From Symbiobacteriaceae bacterium (GTDB lineage: Bacteria; Bacillota_E; Symbiobacteriia; Symbiobacteriales; Symbiobacteriaceae): a stretch of DNA of 15,920 nt. This document shows, one piece after another, positions 1-7,087 of the stretch (positions within the stretch are counted from its first letter, which is position 1; the number at the start of each line of letters is the position of its first letter). Under the pieces are notes generated by a model. It did no database searches. It had not been told where the DNA came from and worked only from the letters and a program-made list of their open reading frames with translations. The position numbers and the translations under genes are program-made. The DNA lies in assembly GCA_027356675.1 (NCBI GenBank), contig DAHVXO010000157.1:1-15920 (forward strand), read 5' to 3'.

Positions 1-450
1 ATCGGAGCCAACGGGGATGGGATCTTCCGGCGCTTCATGACGGCGATTGGCAGGCCAGACCTGGCAGGGGAGCCGCGCTTTCAGTCCAACGAGGGGCGGG
101 CGGCCGCCGCCGACTTCCTGGACGAAGTGATTGAGGACTGGACACGGCAGCGCTCGCTGGAGGCGGTGCTTGCCGTCTGCGACGAGTCGGGGACGCCCGC
201 CGGCCGGATCTACAGCGTGGCGGACATGGTCTCCGACCCCCAGTACGCAGCTCGCGCCATGATCCGCACCGCCATGCTGCCAGACGGCCCCGTCAGGATG
301 CCTGGCATCGTGCCCAGGCTGAGCGGGACGCCGGGCGATATCGACTGGGTCGGGCCGGGGCTGGGTGAGCATACGGCGGAGGTGCTGACCGGCCTGTTGG
401 GGCTGACGGTCGCTGAGCTCAAGGCCCTGCAGGAGCGGAAGGTGGTGTGA
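1..450 (+). CDS. Family III CoA-transferase (CaiB/BaiF), C-terminal part
   Basis: The reading frame is open from the first base of the window, so the 5' part of this gene lies outside; 149 codons and a TGA stop are visible. The visible start (IGANGDGIFRRFMTAIGRPD, then a PRF motif) matches the segment of CaiB/BaiF-type CoA-transferases that precedes their C-terminal domain, and 'GTPAGRIYSVADMVSDPQY' is also typical of the family (family knowledge). Such enzymes move CoA between acyl groups in the cytoplasm through an aspartyl-CoA intermediate. The catalytic Asp lies in the missing part. Seven bases separate it from the HMG-CoA-lyase-like gene, so the two are probably one operon for a branched-chain or dicarboxylic acyl-CoA. 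The acid substrate cannot be told. The internal ATG at 37 is not the true start, because homology continues upstream of it. Confidence 0.88.
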   Translation: MGANGDGIFRRFMTAIGRPDLAGEPRFQSNEGRAAAADFLDEVIEDWTRQRSLEAVLAVCDESGTPAGRIYSVADMVSDPQYAARAMIRTAMLPDGPVRMPGIVPRLSGTPGDIDWVGPGLGEHTAEVLTGLLGLTVAELKALQERKVV

Positions 451-456
451 GGGGGC

Positions 457-1365
457 ATGCGTTACCGTGAGCGCGTCACGGTGATTGAAGTTGGGATGCG
501 CGATGGCATCCAGATTGAGCCACGTTTCATCCCCACAGCGCAGAAGATCGCACTGGCCAATCTGATTACCGACGCGGGCGTACAGGTCCAGGAGGTCACT
601 TCATTTGTGCACCCGAGGGCAGTCCCGCAGCTGGCGGATGCCGCCGAGGTGGTGGCGGGGATCCGGCGGTCGCCCGGTGTGCGGTTCGGGGCGCTGGTCC
701 CGAACCTGAGGGGCGCCGGGCGTGCCGTCAGCGCCGGGATCGACGAGATCCGCTATGTGGTGATGTCGACGGAAACGTTCAATCAGAAAAACGTGCAGAT
801 GTCGGTCCGGGAGTCGCTGGCGCAGTTGCCAGCGCTACGGGAGCTGTGCCGGACCGGAACCCGGCCCGTCCGGCTGATCGGGTCACTGGGCACCAGCTTC
901 GGCTGCCCCTACGAGGGCGACGTGCCAGAGCGACGGGTGCTGGATCTGGTGGCCGAGTTCGTGGCGGCGGGGGTCGACGGCATCACGCTGGCCGATACCA
1001 CCGGCATGGCCAACCCGGTGCAGGTCGTGCGGCTGGTCAGCGCCCTGCGGGAGCGCTGGCCGGACCTGGAGGTGGTCCTCCACTTCCATAACACCCGTGG
1101 CATGGGGCTGGCCAACGTACTGGCAGGAATGGAGGCTGGCGTGACCATCTTCGAGGCGTCGATCGGCGGACTGGGCGGCTGCCCTTTCGCCCCCCGGGCG
1201 ACAGGCAATATCTGTACCGAGGATACCGTGCACATGCTCCACGCGATGGGGATCGAGACCGGCATTGACCTGGAGGCACTGATCGAGGCTGCGCGGACGA
1301 TACAGGACACCCTGGGGCACGAGCTGCCCGGCCAGGTAATGAAGGCGGGGCCGGTCAGGCGCTAG
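457..1365 (+). CDS. HMG-CoA lyase family protein
   Basis: A 302-residue TIM-barrel protein of the DRE-TIM/HMGL family, close to the usual length of bacterial hydroxymethylglutaryl-CoA lyase. Visible motifs are VGMRDG near residues 12-17 (catalytic Arg15 and metal-binding Asp16), GTSFGCPYEGDVP around 145-157, LADTTGMANP around 178-187, metal-binding His209 and His211 in HFHNT, and the family signature GGLGGCPFAP with the catalytic Cys242. The family splits 3-hydroxy-3-methylglutaryl-CoA into acetyl-CoA and acetoacetate, usually at the end of leucine breakdown. VGMRDG differs slightly from the common VGPRDG, so a related 3-hydroxyacyl-CoA substrate is possible. The ATG follows the CoA-transferase stop by seven bases, with a G-rich run just before it, which suggests translational coupling. 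A CoA-transferase partner suggests that an acid is activated and then cleaved. Confidence 0.87.
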   Translation: MRYRERVTVIEVGMRDGIQIEPRFIPTAQKIALANLITDAGVQVQEVTSFVHPRAVPQLADAAEVVAGIRRSPGVRFGALVPNLRGAGRAVSAGIDEIRYVVMSTETFNQKNVQMSVRESLAQLPALRELCRTGTRPVRLIGSLGTSFGCPYEGDVPERRVLDLVAEFVAAGVDGITLADTTGMANPVQVVRLVSALRERWPDLEVVLHFHNTRGMGLANVLAGMEAGVTIFEASIGGLGGCPFAPRATGNICTEDTVHMLHAMGIETGIDLEALIEAARTIQDTLGHELPGQVMKAGPVRR

Positions 1366-1650
1366 CAAGTCGGGACCTGGCGCTCGTCGTGGCCACAACG
1401 CCTTCGGGATAGGCACCGACAAGGCGAGTATTCGGGACCTCAGCCACGCCCGTGTGCCCGATTCAGCCTGCTTCAAGGAAATCGGACGGAATGGTCTGCC
1501 CTCCTGGTGCACCATGGTCCTGGTTCCGGAGCTGTAGCGTACCAGCTGGATTTCCGCGCCCCTGAGGATCGCAGAGCAACAGCCAGCTGGCGGCCAACGG
1601 AATGCGTTCTGCAGAGAACGGTACGACGTTGTGCGAACGACGATCTGACA

Positions 1651-1727
1651 GCCAGACCATAGCCGGAAACCGGCCAGACCGTAGCCGGATGATAGCCAGA
1701 TGGCAGCCAGCGGATAGCTAGCTACAT
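1651..1727. repeat. Tandem direct repeats of 11-bp period (22-bp higher order)
   Basis: Seven consecutive 11-bp units start at 1651, 1662, 1673, 1684, 1695, 1706 and 1717. Six begin with GCC and the last with GCT. The units read GCCAGACCATA, GCCGGAAACCG, GCCAGACCGTA, GCCGGATGATA, GCCAGATGGCA, GCCAGCGGATA, GCTAGCTACAT. Pairs form 22-bp units of about 16/22 identity by eye. Eleven bases is about one helical turn, so each copy faces the same side of DNA. It is not a coding repeat, because 11 is not a multiple of three. Function unknown. Confidence 0.65.
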
Positions 1728-1900
1728 CAGGTCATAGGCAAAACCTATAGGCTAATCACGGAGCCGAATCAACGAGTCGGTCGGATGGGGCATTTATCCA
1801 TCCCGGGCCTATCGGTTCACATGTCAACTAAGGGCGGATGCTTGCCGCGGGCACCTGGATGCGGCAAATCGGGGATCTGGATGCCCGAATCGGCCGCAAA

Positions 1901-1921
1901 CCCATAGGCGCCGACTATGGG
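1901..1921 (-). terminator. Hairpin downstream of the reductase operon, possible weak terminator
   Basis: A perfect 7-bp inverted repeat CCCATAG / CTATGGG encloses a 7-base loop, about 60 bases beyond the torD-like stop in the direction of its transcription. On the minus strand the stem is followed by only TTTG, so it is a poor intrinsic terminator. It could equally serve as an mRNA 3'-end barrier. There is no other good terminator candidate for this operon in the spacer. Confidence 0.35.
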
Positions 1922-1980
1922 GCGACATTCGCCGATGATCCCTCGTTAAGCGGATCAGTTCCATGAGGTGCTTGGATTGC

Positions 1981-2691
1981 CTACCGACCCTCAGCGGCAA
2001 CGAGCGCATTTTCGGCCAACTCCTGCCCCGCCTCCGTACCCAGGAAGGCGGCAGTCAACCCGGCACATGCGGTGTAGAACCCGCCAGGCATGACCGCCTT
2101 GAGCTTGGCGACGAACGTCGGGACCCAGCGGTTCAGGTGCTCGGTCACGAACTTCTGCTGCCGGTAGGCGTACGCATCAGCCGCCGATGCGTTCCCCTCG
2201 GCCCGGAAATCCCACTCTCGCCGGCAGAGGTGGGCCATGAAGCCCAACTCCAGGGCGAGGCTGTCCGGCATCGCGTCCCCGGCCTCGAACCCCTCGGCGA
2301 AGTACTCGGCGGCCACTGCAACCGCCGAATCGCCCCAGTAGAGGCCATCGAAGACCCGCCTGCTGCCGGGGTAATTGATCTCCGGTTGCGGCGGAAAATC
2401 GACGACGAGCTTATCGCAGTAGACAGACTCGCAGGGTACGACCTGACTCGCTCCGGGTGCGGAGAAGAGCATGGTGTACTCCACCGCCAGACCCTCGTGG
2501 ATCTGCTCGGGCTCGGTCCCCCGCAGCCGCGCGCCGACCCCGGCCGCCTCCGGCTCATCGGCCAGAAGCCGGCTCAACTCGGCCTGCAGCGGTTCAGACC
2601 GCAGCGCATCCACCAGCTGCCGGTCCGGTACCGCGTAGAACAGCGTTGCCAGCAAGTCGTAGATGGCTGCCCTGGCCATCAAGTCATCCAT
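1981..2691 (-). CDS. TorD/DmsD-family molybdoenzyme chaperone
   Basis: A 236-residue, mostly helical cytoplasmic protein of the TorD family. Chaperones of this family bind the Tat signal and apo-form of one molybdoenzyme and hold it for cofactor insertion before export. Family features are EGLAVEYTMLFSAPG (about 66-80), CESVYCDK (87-94) and LALELGFMAHLCRREWDF (145-162). The start was set at 2691, because AAGGAGGG lies six bases upstream (2698-2705); a longer frame from 2742 would start before that site and add residues unlike the family. It is the last gene of the reductase operon, 75 bp after the catalytic subunit, which is its likely client. It stays inside the cell. The exact family name (TorD, DmsD, NarJ-like) cannot be separated by eye. 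Confidence 0.85.
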   Translation of the reverse strand: MDDLMARAAIYDLLATLFYAVPDRQLVDALRSEPLQAELSRLLADEPEAAGVGARLRGTEPEQIHEGLAVEYTMLFSAPGASQVVPCESVYCDKLVVDFPPQPEINYPGSRRVFDGLYWGDSAVAVAAEYFAEGFEAGDAMPDSLALELGFMAHLCRREWDFRAEGNASAADAYAYRQQKFVTEHLNRWVPTFVAKLKAVMPGGFYTACAGLTAAFLGTEAGQELAENALVAAEGR

Positions 2692-2697
2692 TGCGAT

Positions 2698-2705
2698 CCC
2701 TCCTT
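2698..2705 (-). promoter_or_regulatory. Ribosome binding site setting the torD-like start
   Basis: On the minus strand AAGGAGGG lies six bases before the ATG at 2691. It decides between this start and the longer in-frame ATG at 2742, which lies upstream of it. Confidence 0.75.
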
Positions 2706-2729
2706 GCCTTCCGGCATGAGCCAGAGCCC

Positions 2730-2754
2730 GGGCGGGCGCCACCAGCGCCCGCCC
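2730..2754 (-). other. Strong intercistronic hairpin between catalytic subunit and chaperone
   Basis: A perfect 10-bp GC-only inverted repeat (GGGCGGGCGC / GCGCCCGCCC) with a 5-base loop CACCA fills the 75-bp gap between the molybdopterin gene and the TorD-like gene. No T-run follows on the minus strand, so it is not a standard terminator. It more likely protects the 3' end of the upstream message or lowers read-through, giving less chaperone than enzyme. Confidence 0.6.
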
Positions 2755-2766
2755 AGTCCCTCAACC

Positions 2767-5184
2767 TCAGGCCTTATAGACCTTCACGCAGACTTCCTTG
2801 TGCAGAGCCATGCCGGAGATGGGATCGGACTTGGTGACGTTGAACTGCCCATCGGCCGTTCCCTTGCCCTTGGCCACTTCGCCGAACCCCCAGTGTCCAA
2901 ATCCATGCTGCCAGCCCACGACCTCGGAATGCATCCCCTGGGTGACCTGCGCCTTGGCCTTCGCCTTGCCGTAAGGCGACTCGACCCAGACCACATCGCC
3001 AGTCTGAATGCCGAGCTTGCGGGCGGCTTCGGTGTTGGTGTAGAGCGGGTTCCACCCCTGGAGCTCCATCAGCAGCGGGTTGTTGAAGGTGCGGCTGTGG
3101 GTGTGGGTGACTTCCTTCCAGTTGACGAGGTAGAACGGATACCTCTGGTCAGGCTGCCAATCACGCTTCGTGTAGAACGGCATGGTCGGCAGCGGATTGC
3201 CGTTGGCATCCGTCTTCTTCGCCAAATCGGCGTTGTACAGCTCCACCTTCCGGCTGGGCGTGGTAAACCCAACGCACGGTTTGCCGCCCACCTGGACACC
3301 GATGATCGTCCTGGTGACATTGCCGTCTTTGTCCGTCGCCTCGGTGTAAATGGCGCCGTTCTTGTCGTCCACCTTTGCGGCGGCCACTTGTTCCGGCTTC
3401 AGCGGGTTCTTGAACTTCTCGTAAGTGGTGCCTAGGGTGTCGATCCAGACGCCGCCCTTCGCTTTGAGCTCGTCGAGCGTCATGTTCGGTGCACCGTTCT
3501 TCAGTTCCCAGGAAAGGTAGTCCTCATACTTGAGGCCGTCGAAGAACGGCTTGCCGTCGGCATCCTTCAGGCCCAGCCGCTTGCCCAGTTCGATCACAAC
3601 CTGGTACTCCGGCAATTGGCCGAAGATTGGCTTGACCGCGGGCTGGCGCACGGCCATGGAAGACCAGGTAATCCAGTTGCCAATCAGGTCATGCCGCTCC
3701 AGGAAGAGCGTGCCCGGCAACACCAGGTCGGCCATGAGCGCCGTTTCGGACATGAAGTTGTCTACCACCACGAGGAACTCCAGCTTCTTCAGCGCATCAA
3801 TGACGTTCTGCGTGCCCGGGACCGAGAGCACAAGGTTCTGGGCCGTCACAAAGGCCATGCGCGGTACATACGGACCCTTCCCCGTGCGCAGGTTCTCGAT
3901 GATCTCGGAGTAGATACCGGAAGCGTGACCGAGCGGGTACTTCGTACCCAACCCGTCGACCCGGGGCTGGGAAATCTTCGGGTTCTTTACAACGTACCGC
4001 TTCTCGCCCCGCTTGTCGGGGATGATCATGGTCCCGGGCCGGTCGATGTTGCCGGTAATGGCTGCCAGTGCCGCGATGGCCCAACCGCCGAAGACGCCGT
4101 TGGAATGCTGGCCCGGGCCGGACCAGAAGTCGATGGTGGCCGGCCTGGTCGTACCCAGCTCCTTGGCGAGCCGTTCAATGTTGGCAGCGGGAATCCCGGT
4201 CTCCTTCTCGGCCCAGGCCGGGGTCTTGTCAGCGACGTATTGGCTGTACTCGTCGAACCCGACCACCCAGTCACGGACAAAGTCTTTATCGATGAGCCCT
4301 TCCCGAATGATGACGTTGGCCATGGCCAGCGCCAGGGCGCCGTCGGTGCCGGGGCGGATGGGTACCCATTCGGCTGCCTTGGTGGCAGTCATTGAGAGGT
4401 ACGGATCGACGACCACCATCTTTGCACCGTTCAGAATGCCGCGGGTGATGACTGAAGGCAGGTGCGACCACTTGACAGCGGAAAGCGGATTCCAGCCGAA
4501 GTAGAGGATGTACTTGGACTGCACCGGATCGGACAAAGGCCGGTCATGGCCGACCGCCCGAATCCAGGAGGCCTTACGCGCCACATCGCAGAGGTTGGAG
4601 TGCTGGCTGAAGTTGGGGGTCTTGAACAAGTTGCAGAAGTCCTGCTGAATATGGACGAACGAGGAGTCCTCAGTGAACCAGAGCAGCTTGTGCTCCTCGC
4701 CGGCATCCTGTAGGGTCTTGAACTTCTTGGCCATGTGGTCCAGAGCCTCGTCCCATGAGATCTCCTTCCACTCCGGTGTTACATCCTTGCCCTTTTCCTT
4801 GGTGACCCGCAACAGCGGCTTCTTCAGGCGGTCAGGATCGTAGAGCTGTGCGATGGCAGCGTTGCCCTTGGGGCACATCGCACCGCCCTTCGCTTTCATG
4901 GCATAGTAGTCCGTGGAGATGTTGGAGACCCCGATGGGATTTTCCGGATTAGGCTCGATCTTGACGACCCGGCCGTCCGACACGAGGGCCTTGATGCCGG
5001 TGTTGCCACCGCACATCATACAGCAGGTCGGGATCCACTGGCCCTCGCGGGTCGAAGTCGGTGAAGACGGACTGCCGATCGTCCCAGTTGCCATCGCCTT
5101 CTTGGTCCAGCCCGGTCCGGCCGTGACGAGCGCACCAGCGGCGGTCGCCAGGCCGAGGAAATCACGACGTGAGAACTTACCCAT
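2767..5184 (-). CDS. Molybdopterin oxidoreductase catalytic subunit, Tat-exported (Ttr/Psr/Arr-like)
   Basis: An 805-residue DMSO-reductase-family (CISM) catalytic subunit. Residues 1-32 form a Tat signal (SRRDFLGL at 5-12, then a hydrophobic stretch), so the enzyme acts outside the membrane. The N-terminal Fe-S region reads PTCCMMCGGNTG: Cys54/55 and Cys58 are present, the expected third Cys is Thr62, and the last is Cys104 in MCPKG. Cys199 in QHSNLCDVARK fits the molybdenum ligand, as in PsrA/PhsA, TtrA and ArrA. The C-terminal cofactor-binding domain carries HTHSRTFNNPL (about 694) and HGFGHWG (about 760). It would reduce an oxyanion or sulfur compound with electrons from the Fe-S subunit. 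The ATG has AGGAGG seven bases upstream, within the end of the preceding gene. At 805 residues it is shorter than Salmonella TtrA (about 1000) and near PsrA/ArrA. The substrate is not assignable. Confidence 0.9.
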   Translation of the reverse strand: MGKFSRRDFLGLATAAGALVTAGPGWTKKAMATGTIGSPSSPTSTREGQWIPTCCMMCGGNTGIKALVSDGRVVKIEPNPENPIGVSNISTDYYAMKAKGGAMCPKGNAAIAQLYDPDRLKKPLLRVTKEKGKDVTPEWKEISWDEALDHMAKKFKTLQDAGEEHKLLWFTEDSSFVHIQQDFCNLFKTPNFSQHSNLCDVARKASWIRAVGHDRPLSDPVQSKYILYFGWNPLSAVKWSHLPSVITRGILNGAKMVVVDPYLSMTATKAAEWVPIRPGTDGALALAMANVIIREGLIDKDFVRDWVVGFDEYSQYVADKTPAWAEKETGIPAANIERLAKELGTTRPATIDFWSGPGQHSNGVFGGWAIAALAAITGNIDRPGTMIIPDKRGEKRYVVKNPKISQPRVDGLGTKYPLGHASGIYSEIIENLRTGKGPYVPRMAFVTAQNLVLSVPGTQNVIDALKKLEFLVVVDNFMSETALMADLVLPGTLFLERHDLIGNWITWSSMAVRQPAVKPIFGQLPEYQVVIELGKRLGLKDADGKPFFDGLKYEDYLSWELKNGAPNMTLDELKAKGGVWIDTLGTTYEKFKNPLKPEQVAAAKVDDKNGAIYTEATDKDGNVTRTIIGVQVGGKPCVGFTTPSRKVELYNADLAKKTDANGNPLPTMPFYTKRDWQPDQRYPFYLVNWKEVTHTHSRTFNNPLLMELQGWNPLYTNTEAARKLGIQTGDVVWVESPYGKAKAKAQVTQGMHSEVVGWQHGFGHWGFGEVAKGKGTADGQFNVTKSDPISGMALHKEVCVKVYKA

Positions 5185-5195
5185 GATCCTGCCTC

Positions 5196-6146
5196 CTATG
5201 AAAGGGGGATCTTCTGGCCACCGAGCACCAGGACGTACCGCATGGCCAGCACACCGATGAGGACCAGCGCCGAGGCAACCGCCTGCCAGGCAATCCGGGT
5301 GGCCGTGCGCCGGTTGAAGACGATGAAGAGCGGAATGAGAGCGCCTAGCAGGATCTCCACCCCAAGGAAGACCGGGGCGAATGAGCCGGTGAGCAGCAGC
5401 TTGGCAGCCGCCCTGGCCTCACCCTGTCCAGAGAGCAGGACCAGCAGATCAGAGCCGACCATGAACAGGTCGACCAGGATCACGCCGCCCAGGACCTTGC
5501 CGAGCGAGGCGTGCAGTTCGCTGTTCTCCGCCGCATGCTTCCGGTCGAGCACGATGCTGGTCAGGATCACCAGGGCGATGCCGGAGACGATGGCCGACAC
5601 CAGGAAGAGCGTCGGCATGAGGGCGCTGTTCCAGAGCTCCCGCGACTTCGCGATGCCGATGATGAACCCGGTATAGCCGTGGACGGCCACCGCCAGGGGA
5701 ATCCCCACGACACCAAAGAAGTAGGTCGCCTGATCGGCATTCAGCTTGTTCAGGCCCAAGGCGCCGCCAACGCGGTACCAGGCGCTGCCCTTGATCTCAT
5801 CCCGGAACAGGAAGTAGGCGTAGAGCACCGCACTGATCGGGTAGAGCGTTAGCAGATAGGCGCCGTAGGAGATGGGGGACGTCGGGTTCTGGTAGATGAT
5901 GACCCGGTAGAAGCGCAGGGGCTGCTCCAGGTCGGCGATTAGGAAGGCCGGGGCCACCACCAGTAGGACCGGTGCCAGAATGGCCGCGATGCGACCCAGG
6001 CGCTTGAAAGCGGTCAGTCCCAGGAGCCGAGTGAGCACCGAGATGAAGAACGATCCGGCGCTGAGCCCCGTGAAGTAGAAGTAGAGTGCGATAGGCCATT
6101 GGAAAGGCATGGCGTGGGGAACGTTATAGATGATCTGGCTGTTCAC
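5196..6146 (-). CDS. NrfD/PsrC-family quinol-oxidising membrane subunit
   Basis: A 316-residue integral membrane protein with eight visible hydrophobic segments at roughly 15-40, 53-74, 91-115, 141-165, 175-200, 216-239, 255-277 and 286-308. The first segment (PIALYFYFTGLSAGSFF) is typical of NrfD/PsrC/TtrC proteins. These oxidise menaquinol in the membrane and pass electrons to the Fe-S subunit; they bind no haem. The start is GTG at 6146, which overlaps the Fe-S gene's stop as GTGA, with AAAGGAGGG six bases upstream (6153-6161). A much longer frame from 6557 is only a shadow of the Fe-S gene. The molybdopterin gene starts 11 bases after this stop. The neighbouring mqn genes would supply its quinone. 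Confidence 0.92.
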   Translation of the reverse strand: MNSQIIYNVPHAMPFQWPIALYFYFTGLSAGSFFISVLTRLLGLTAFKRLGRIAAILAPVLLVVAPAFLIADLEQPLRFYRVIIYQNPTSPISYGAYLLTLYPISAVLYAYFLFRDEIKGSAWYRVGGALGLNKLNADQATYFFGVVGIPLAVAVHGYTGFIIGIAKSRELWNSALMPTLFLVSAIVSGIALVILTSIVLDRKHAAENSELHASLGKVLGGVILVDLFMVGSDLLVLLSGQGEARAAAKLLLTGSFAPVFLGVEILLGALIPLFIVFNRRTATRIAWQAVASALVLIGVLAMRYVLVLGGQKIPLS

Positions 6147-6952
6147 TTGTTGCCCTCCTTTCCGAAGCGCCCGTAACCGCCCTCGCCGTTCTCCGACTGG
6201 AGGAACGCATCCAGGCCGATATAGTAGACCTGCGGTTCCGTTCCCATCGCCGGCTTCAGCACCTGCACGGGCTGGGTCCCGACCAGTTTGGCCACTTCGC
6301 TGTTGGGGTCGTTGAGGTCGCCGAAGGTGCGGGCCTTGGACATGCACGTAACCACGCAGGCCGGCTGTCCACCGTCGGCCTGGCGATGCACGCAGAACGT
6401 GCACTTGTCGGCGGTCTTCGTCTCGGGGTTGATAAAACGGGCGTCGAACGGGCAGGCGGCCATGCAGTACTTGCAGCCGATGCACCGGTCGTAGTGTATC
6501 AGAACGGCGCCGTTGTCGGCCTTGTAGGAGGCCTCCACCGGGCAGACATCCACACACGGCGGGTTGTCGCAGTGGTTGCAGAGCCGGGGCAGCGCGACCT
6601 TGCGCACGTTGGGGAAGGTTCCCTTCTCGACAACCTTGACCCAGGAACGGAACACACCGACGGGGACTTCATACTCCTGCTTGCAGGAGACGCTACAGGC
6701 ACTGCATCCGATGCACTTGCGCAGGTCAATGACCATGGCAAGGCGCTGCGTGCCCTTCGCCTTCTCGGGCGTTTCGGCGAGGGCAGGCACCGCCTGTCCA
6801 AGGCGGTTAACCGCGCCAACCGCTAAAAGGCCGGTGGCTGCTAGCCCCAACGCCTTCAACAAGCCAGCGCGGGTGGTCGGGTTCCCGGTCACCTGTCTTA
6901 CCAGGTCCAACGACTCTTGCCCCATCACTGGCCGCGTCATTTCCTCATCCAT
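6143..6952 (-). CDS. Four-cluster [4Fe-4S] electron-transfer subunit (TtrB/PsrB/DmsB-like)
   Basis: A 269-residue ferredoxin-type subunit with 16 cysteines in four sets: 80/83/86/90, 125/128/133/137, 157/160/163/167 and 184/187/199/203. This is the DmsB/PsrB/TtrB pattern, which carries electrons from the quinol site to the molybdenum subunit. A hydrophobic segment at about 29-59 follows TTRAGLLK, so an N-terminal export signal or anchor is likely, but the twin arginine is reduced to Thr-Arg. The protein may travel with the Tat-bearing catalytic subunit or stay tethered. The ATG at 6952 was chosen because AAAGGAGGG lies five bases upstream (6958-6966); a longer frame from 7054 would run back through the palindromic promoter region. 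It is the first gene of the reductase operon and is coupled to the membrane subunit by a GTGA overlap. Confidence 0.93.
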   Translation of the reverse strand: MDEEMTRPVMGQESLDLVRQVTGNPTTRAGLLKALGLAATGLLAVGAVNRLGQAVPALAETPEKAKGTQRLAMVIDLRKCIGCSACSVSCKQEYEVPVGVFRSWVKVVEKGTFPNVRKVALPRLCNHCDNPPCVDVCPVEASYKADNGAVLIHYDRCIGCKYCMAACPFDARFINPETKTADKCTFCVHRQADGGQPACVVTCMSKARTFGDLNDPNSEVAKLVGTQPVQVLKPAMGTEPQVYYIGLDAFLQSENGEGGYGRFGKEGNK

Positions 6953-6970
6953 AAAGGCCCTCCTTTCCTT

Positions 6971-6990
6971 GTCGGTATCATCATACCGAC
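6971..6990. promoter_or_regulatory. Perfect 20-bp palindrome overlapping a -10-like box, upstream of the reductase operon
   Basis: GTCGGTAT and ATACCGAC flank a 4-base centre, a perfect 8+4+8 inverted repeat. On the minus strand TATGAT (6980-6985), one base from the TATAAT consensus, lies inside it, 28 bases before the Fe-S gene ATG. No good -35 box is present about 17 bases upstream, which fits an activated promoter. This suggests an operator at the operon promoter, though it could also be a 5' leader hairpin. GGTAT...ATACC faces the opposite way to classical NarL 7-2-7 sites, so the binding protein is uncertain. Confidence 0.5.
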
Positions 6991-7031
6991 TGAAGAGGAG
7001 GGCCCGTAATCCGGGGGAACCCTGTTTCGCG

Positions 7032-7049
7032 CTCCGGGAAATCCCGGAG
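7032..7049. promoter_or_regulatory. 18-bp palindrome between the response regulator and reductase operon
   Basis: CTCCGGGA-AA-TCCCGGAG is a perfect inverted repeat, about 40 bp beyond the response regulator stop and upstream of the reductase promoter candidate. With only two central bases, or four if the last pair opens, it may be a protein-binding site. As RNA it could be a hairpin ending the regulator transcript, but no T-run follows. Confidence 0.4.
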
Positions 7050-7087
7050 AGCACATGGCGCTAGTGTGTAGTAACCTATTGGGACTA

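Larger units (their letters stand above)
1366..1980. other. 615-bp intergenic region without a recognisable gene
   Basis: This stretch lies between the plus-strand HMG-CoA-lyase-like gene and the end of the minus-strand reductase operon. Short open frames exist on both strands (for example minus 1463-1660), but they have no ribosome site I can support and no recognisable motif. The region holds an 11-bp-period repeat array (1651-1727), a small inverted repeat ATAGG-CAAAA-CCTAT (1734-1748), two copies of CTGGATGC exactly 22 bp apart (1855 and 1877), and a 7-bp-stem hairpin (1901-1921). Its lower codon order and the repeats suggest decayed sequence or a spacer between convergent operons. I see no tRNA, CRISPR or insertion sequence ends. 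Confidence 0.6.

Noticed and set aside
1463..1660. Minus-strand 65-residue open frame in the spacer
   Set aside because: No supported ribosome site, no motif or hydrophobic pattern, and it overlaps irregular repeated DNA; high G+C makes such frames common by chance.
1824..2009. Minus-strand 61-residue frame overlapping the end of the TorD-like gene
   Set aside because: Starts inside the end of that gene in another frame and has no recognisable features; the spacer hairpin lies within it.
1963..3435. Long plus-strand frame (490 residues) opposite the reductase and chaperone genes
   Set aside because: Lies antisense to the TorD-like and molybdopterin genes, which carry clear motifs; the residue pattern (Arg/Pro/Leu/Gly rich) is that of a shadow frame.
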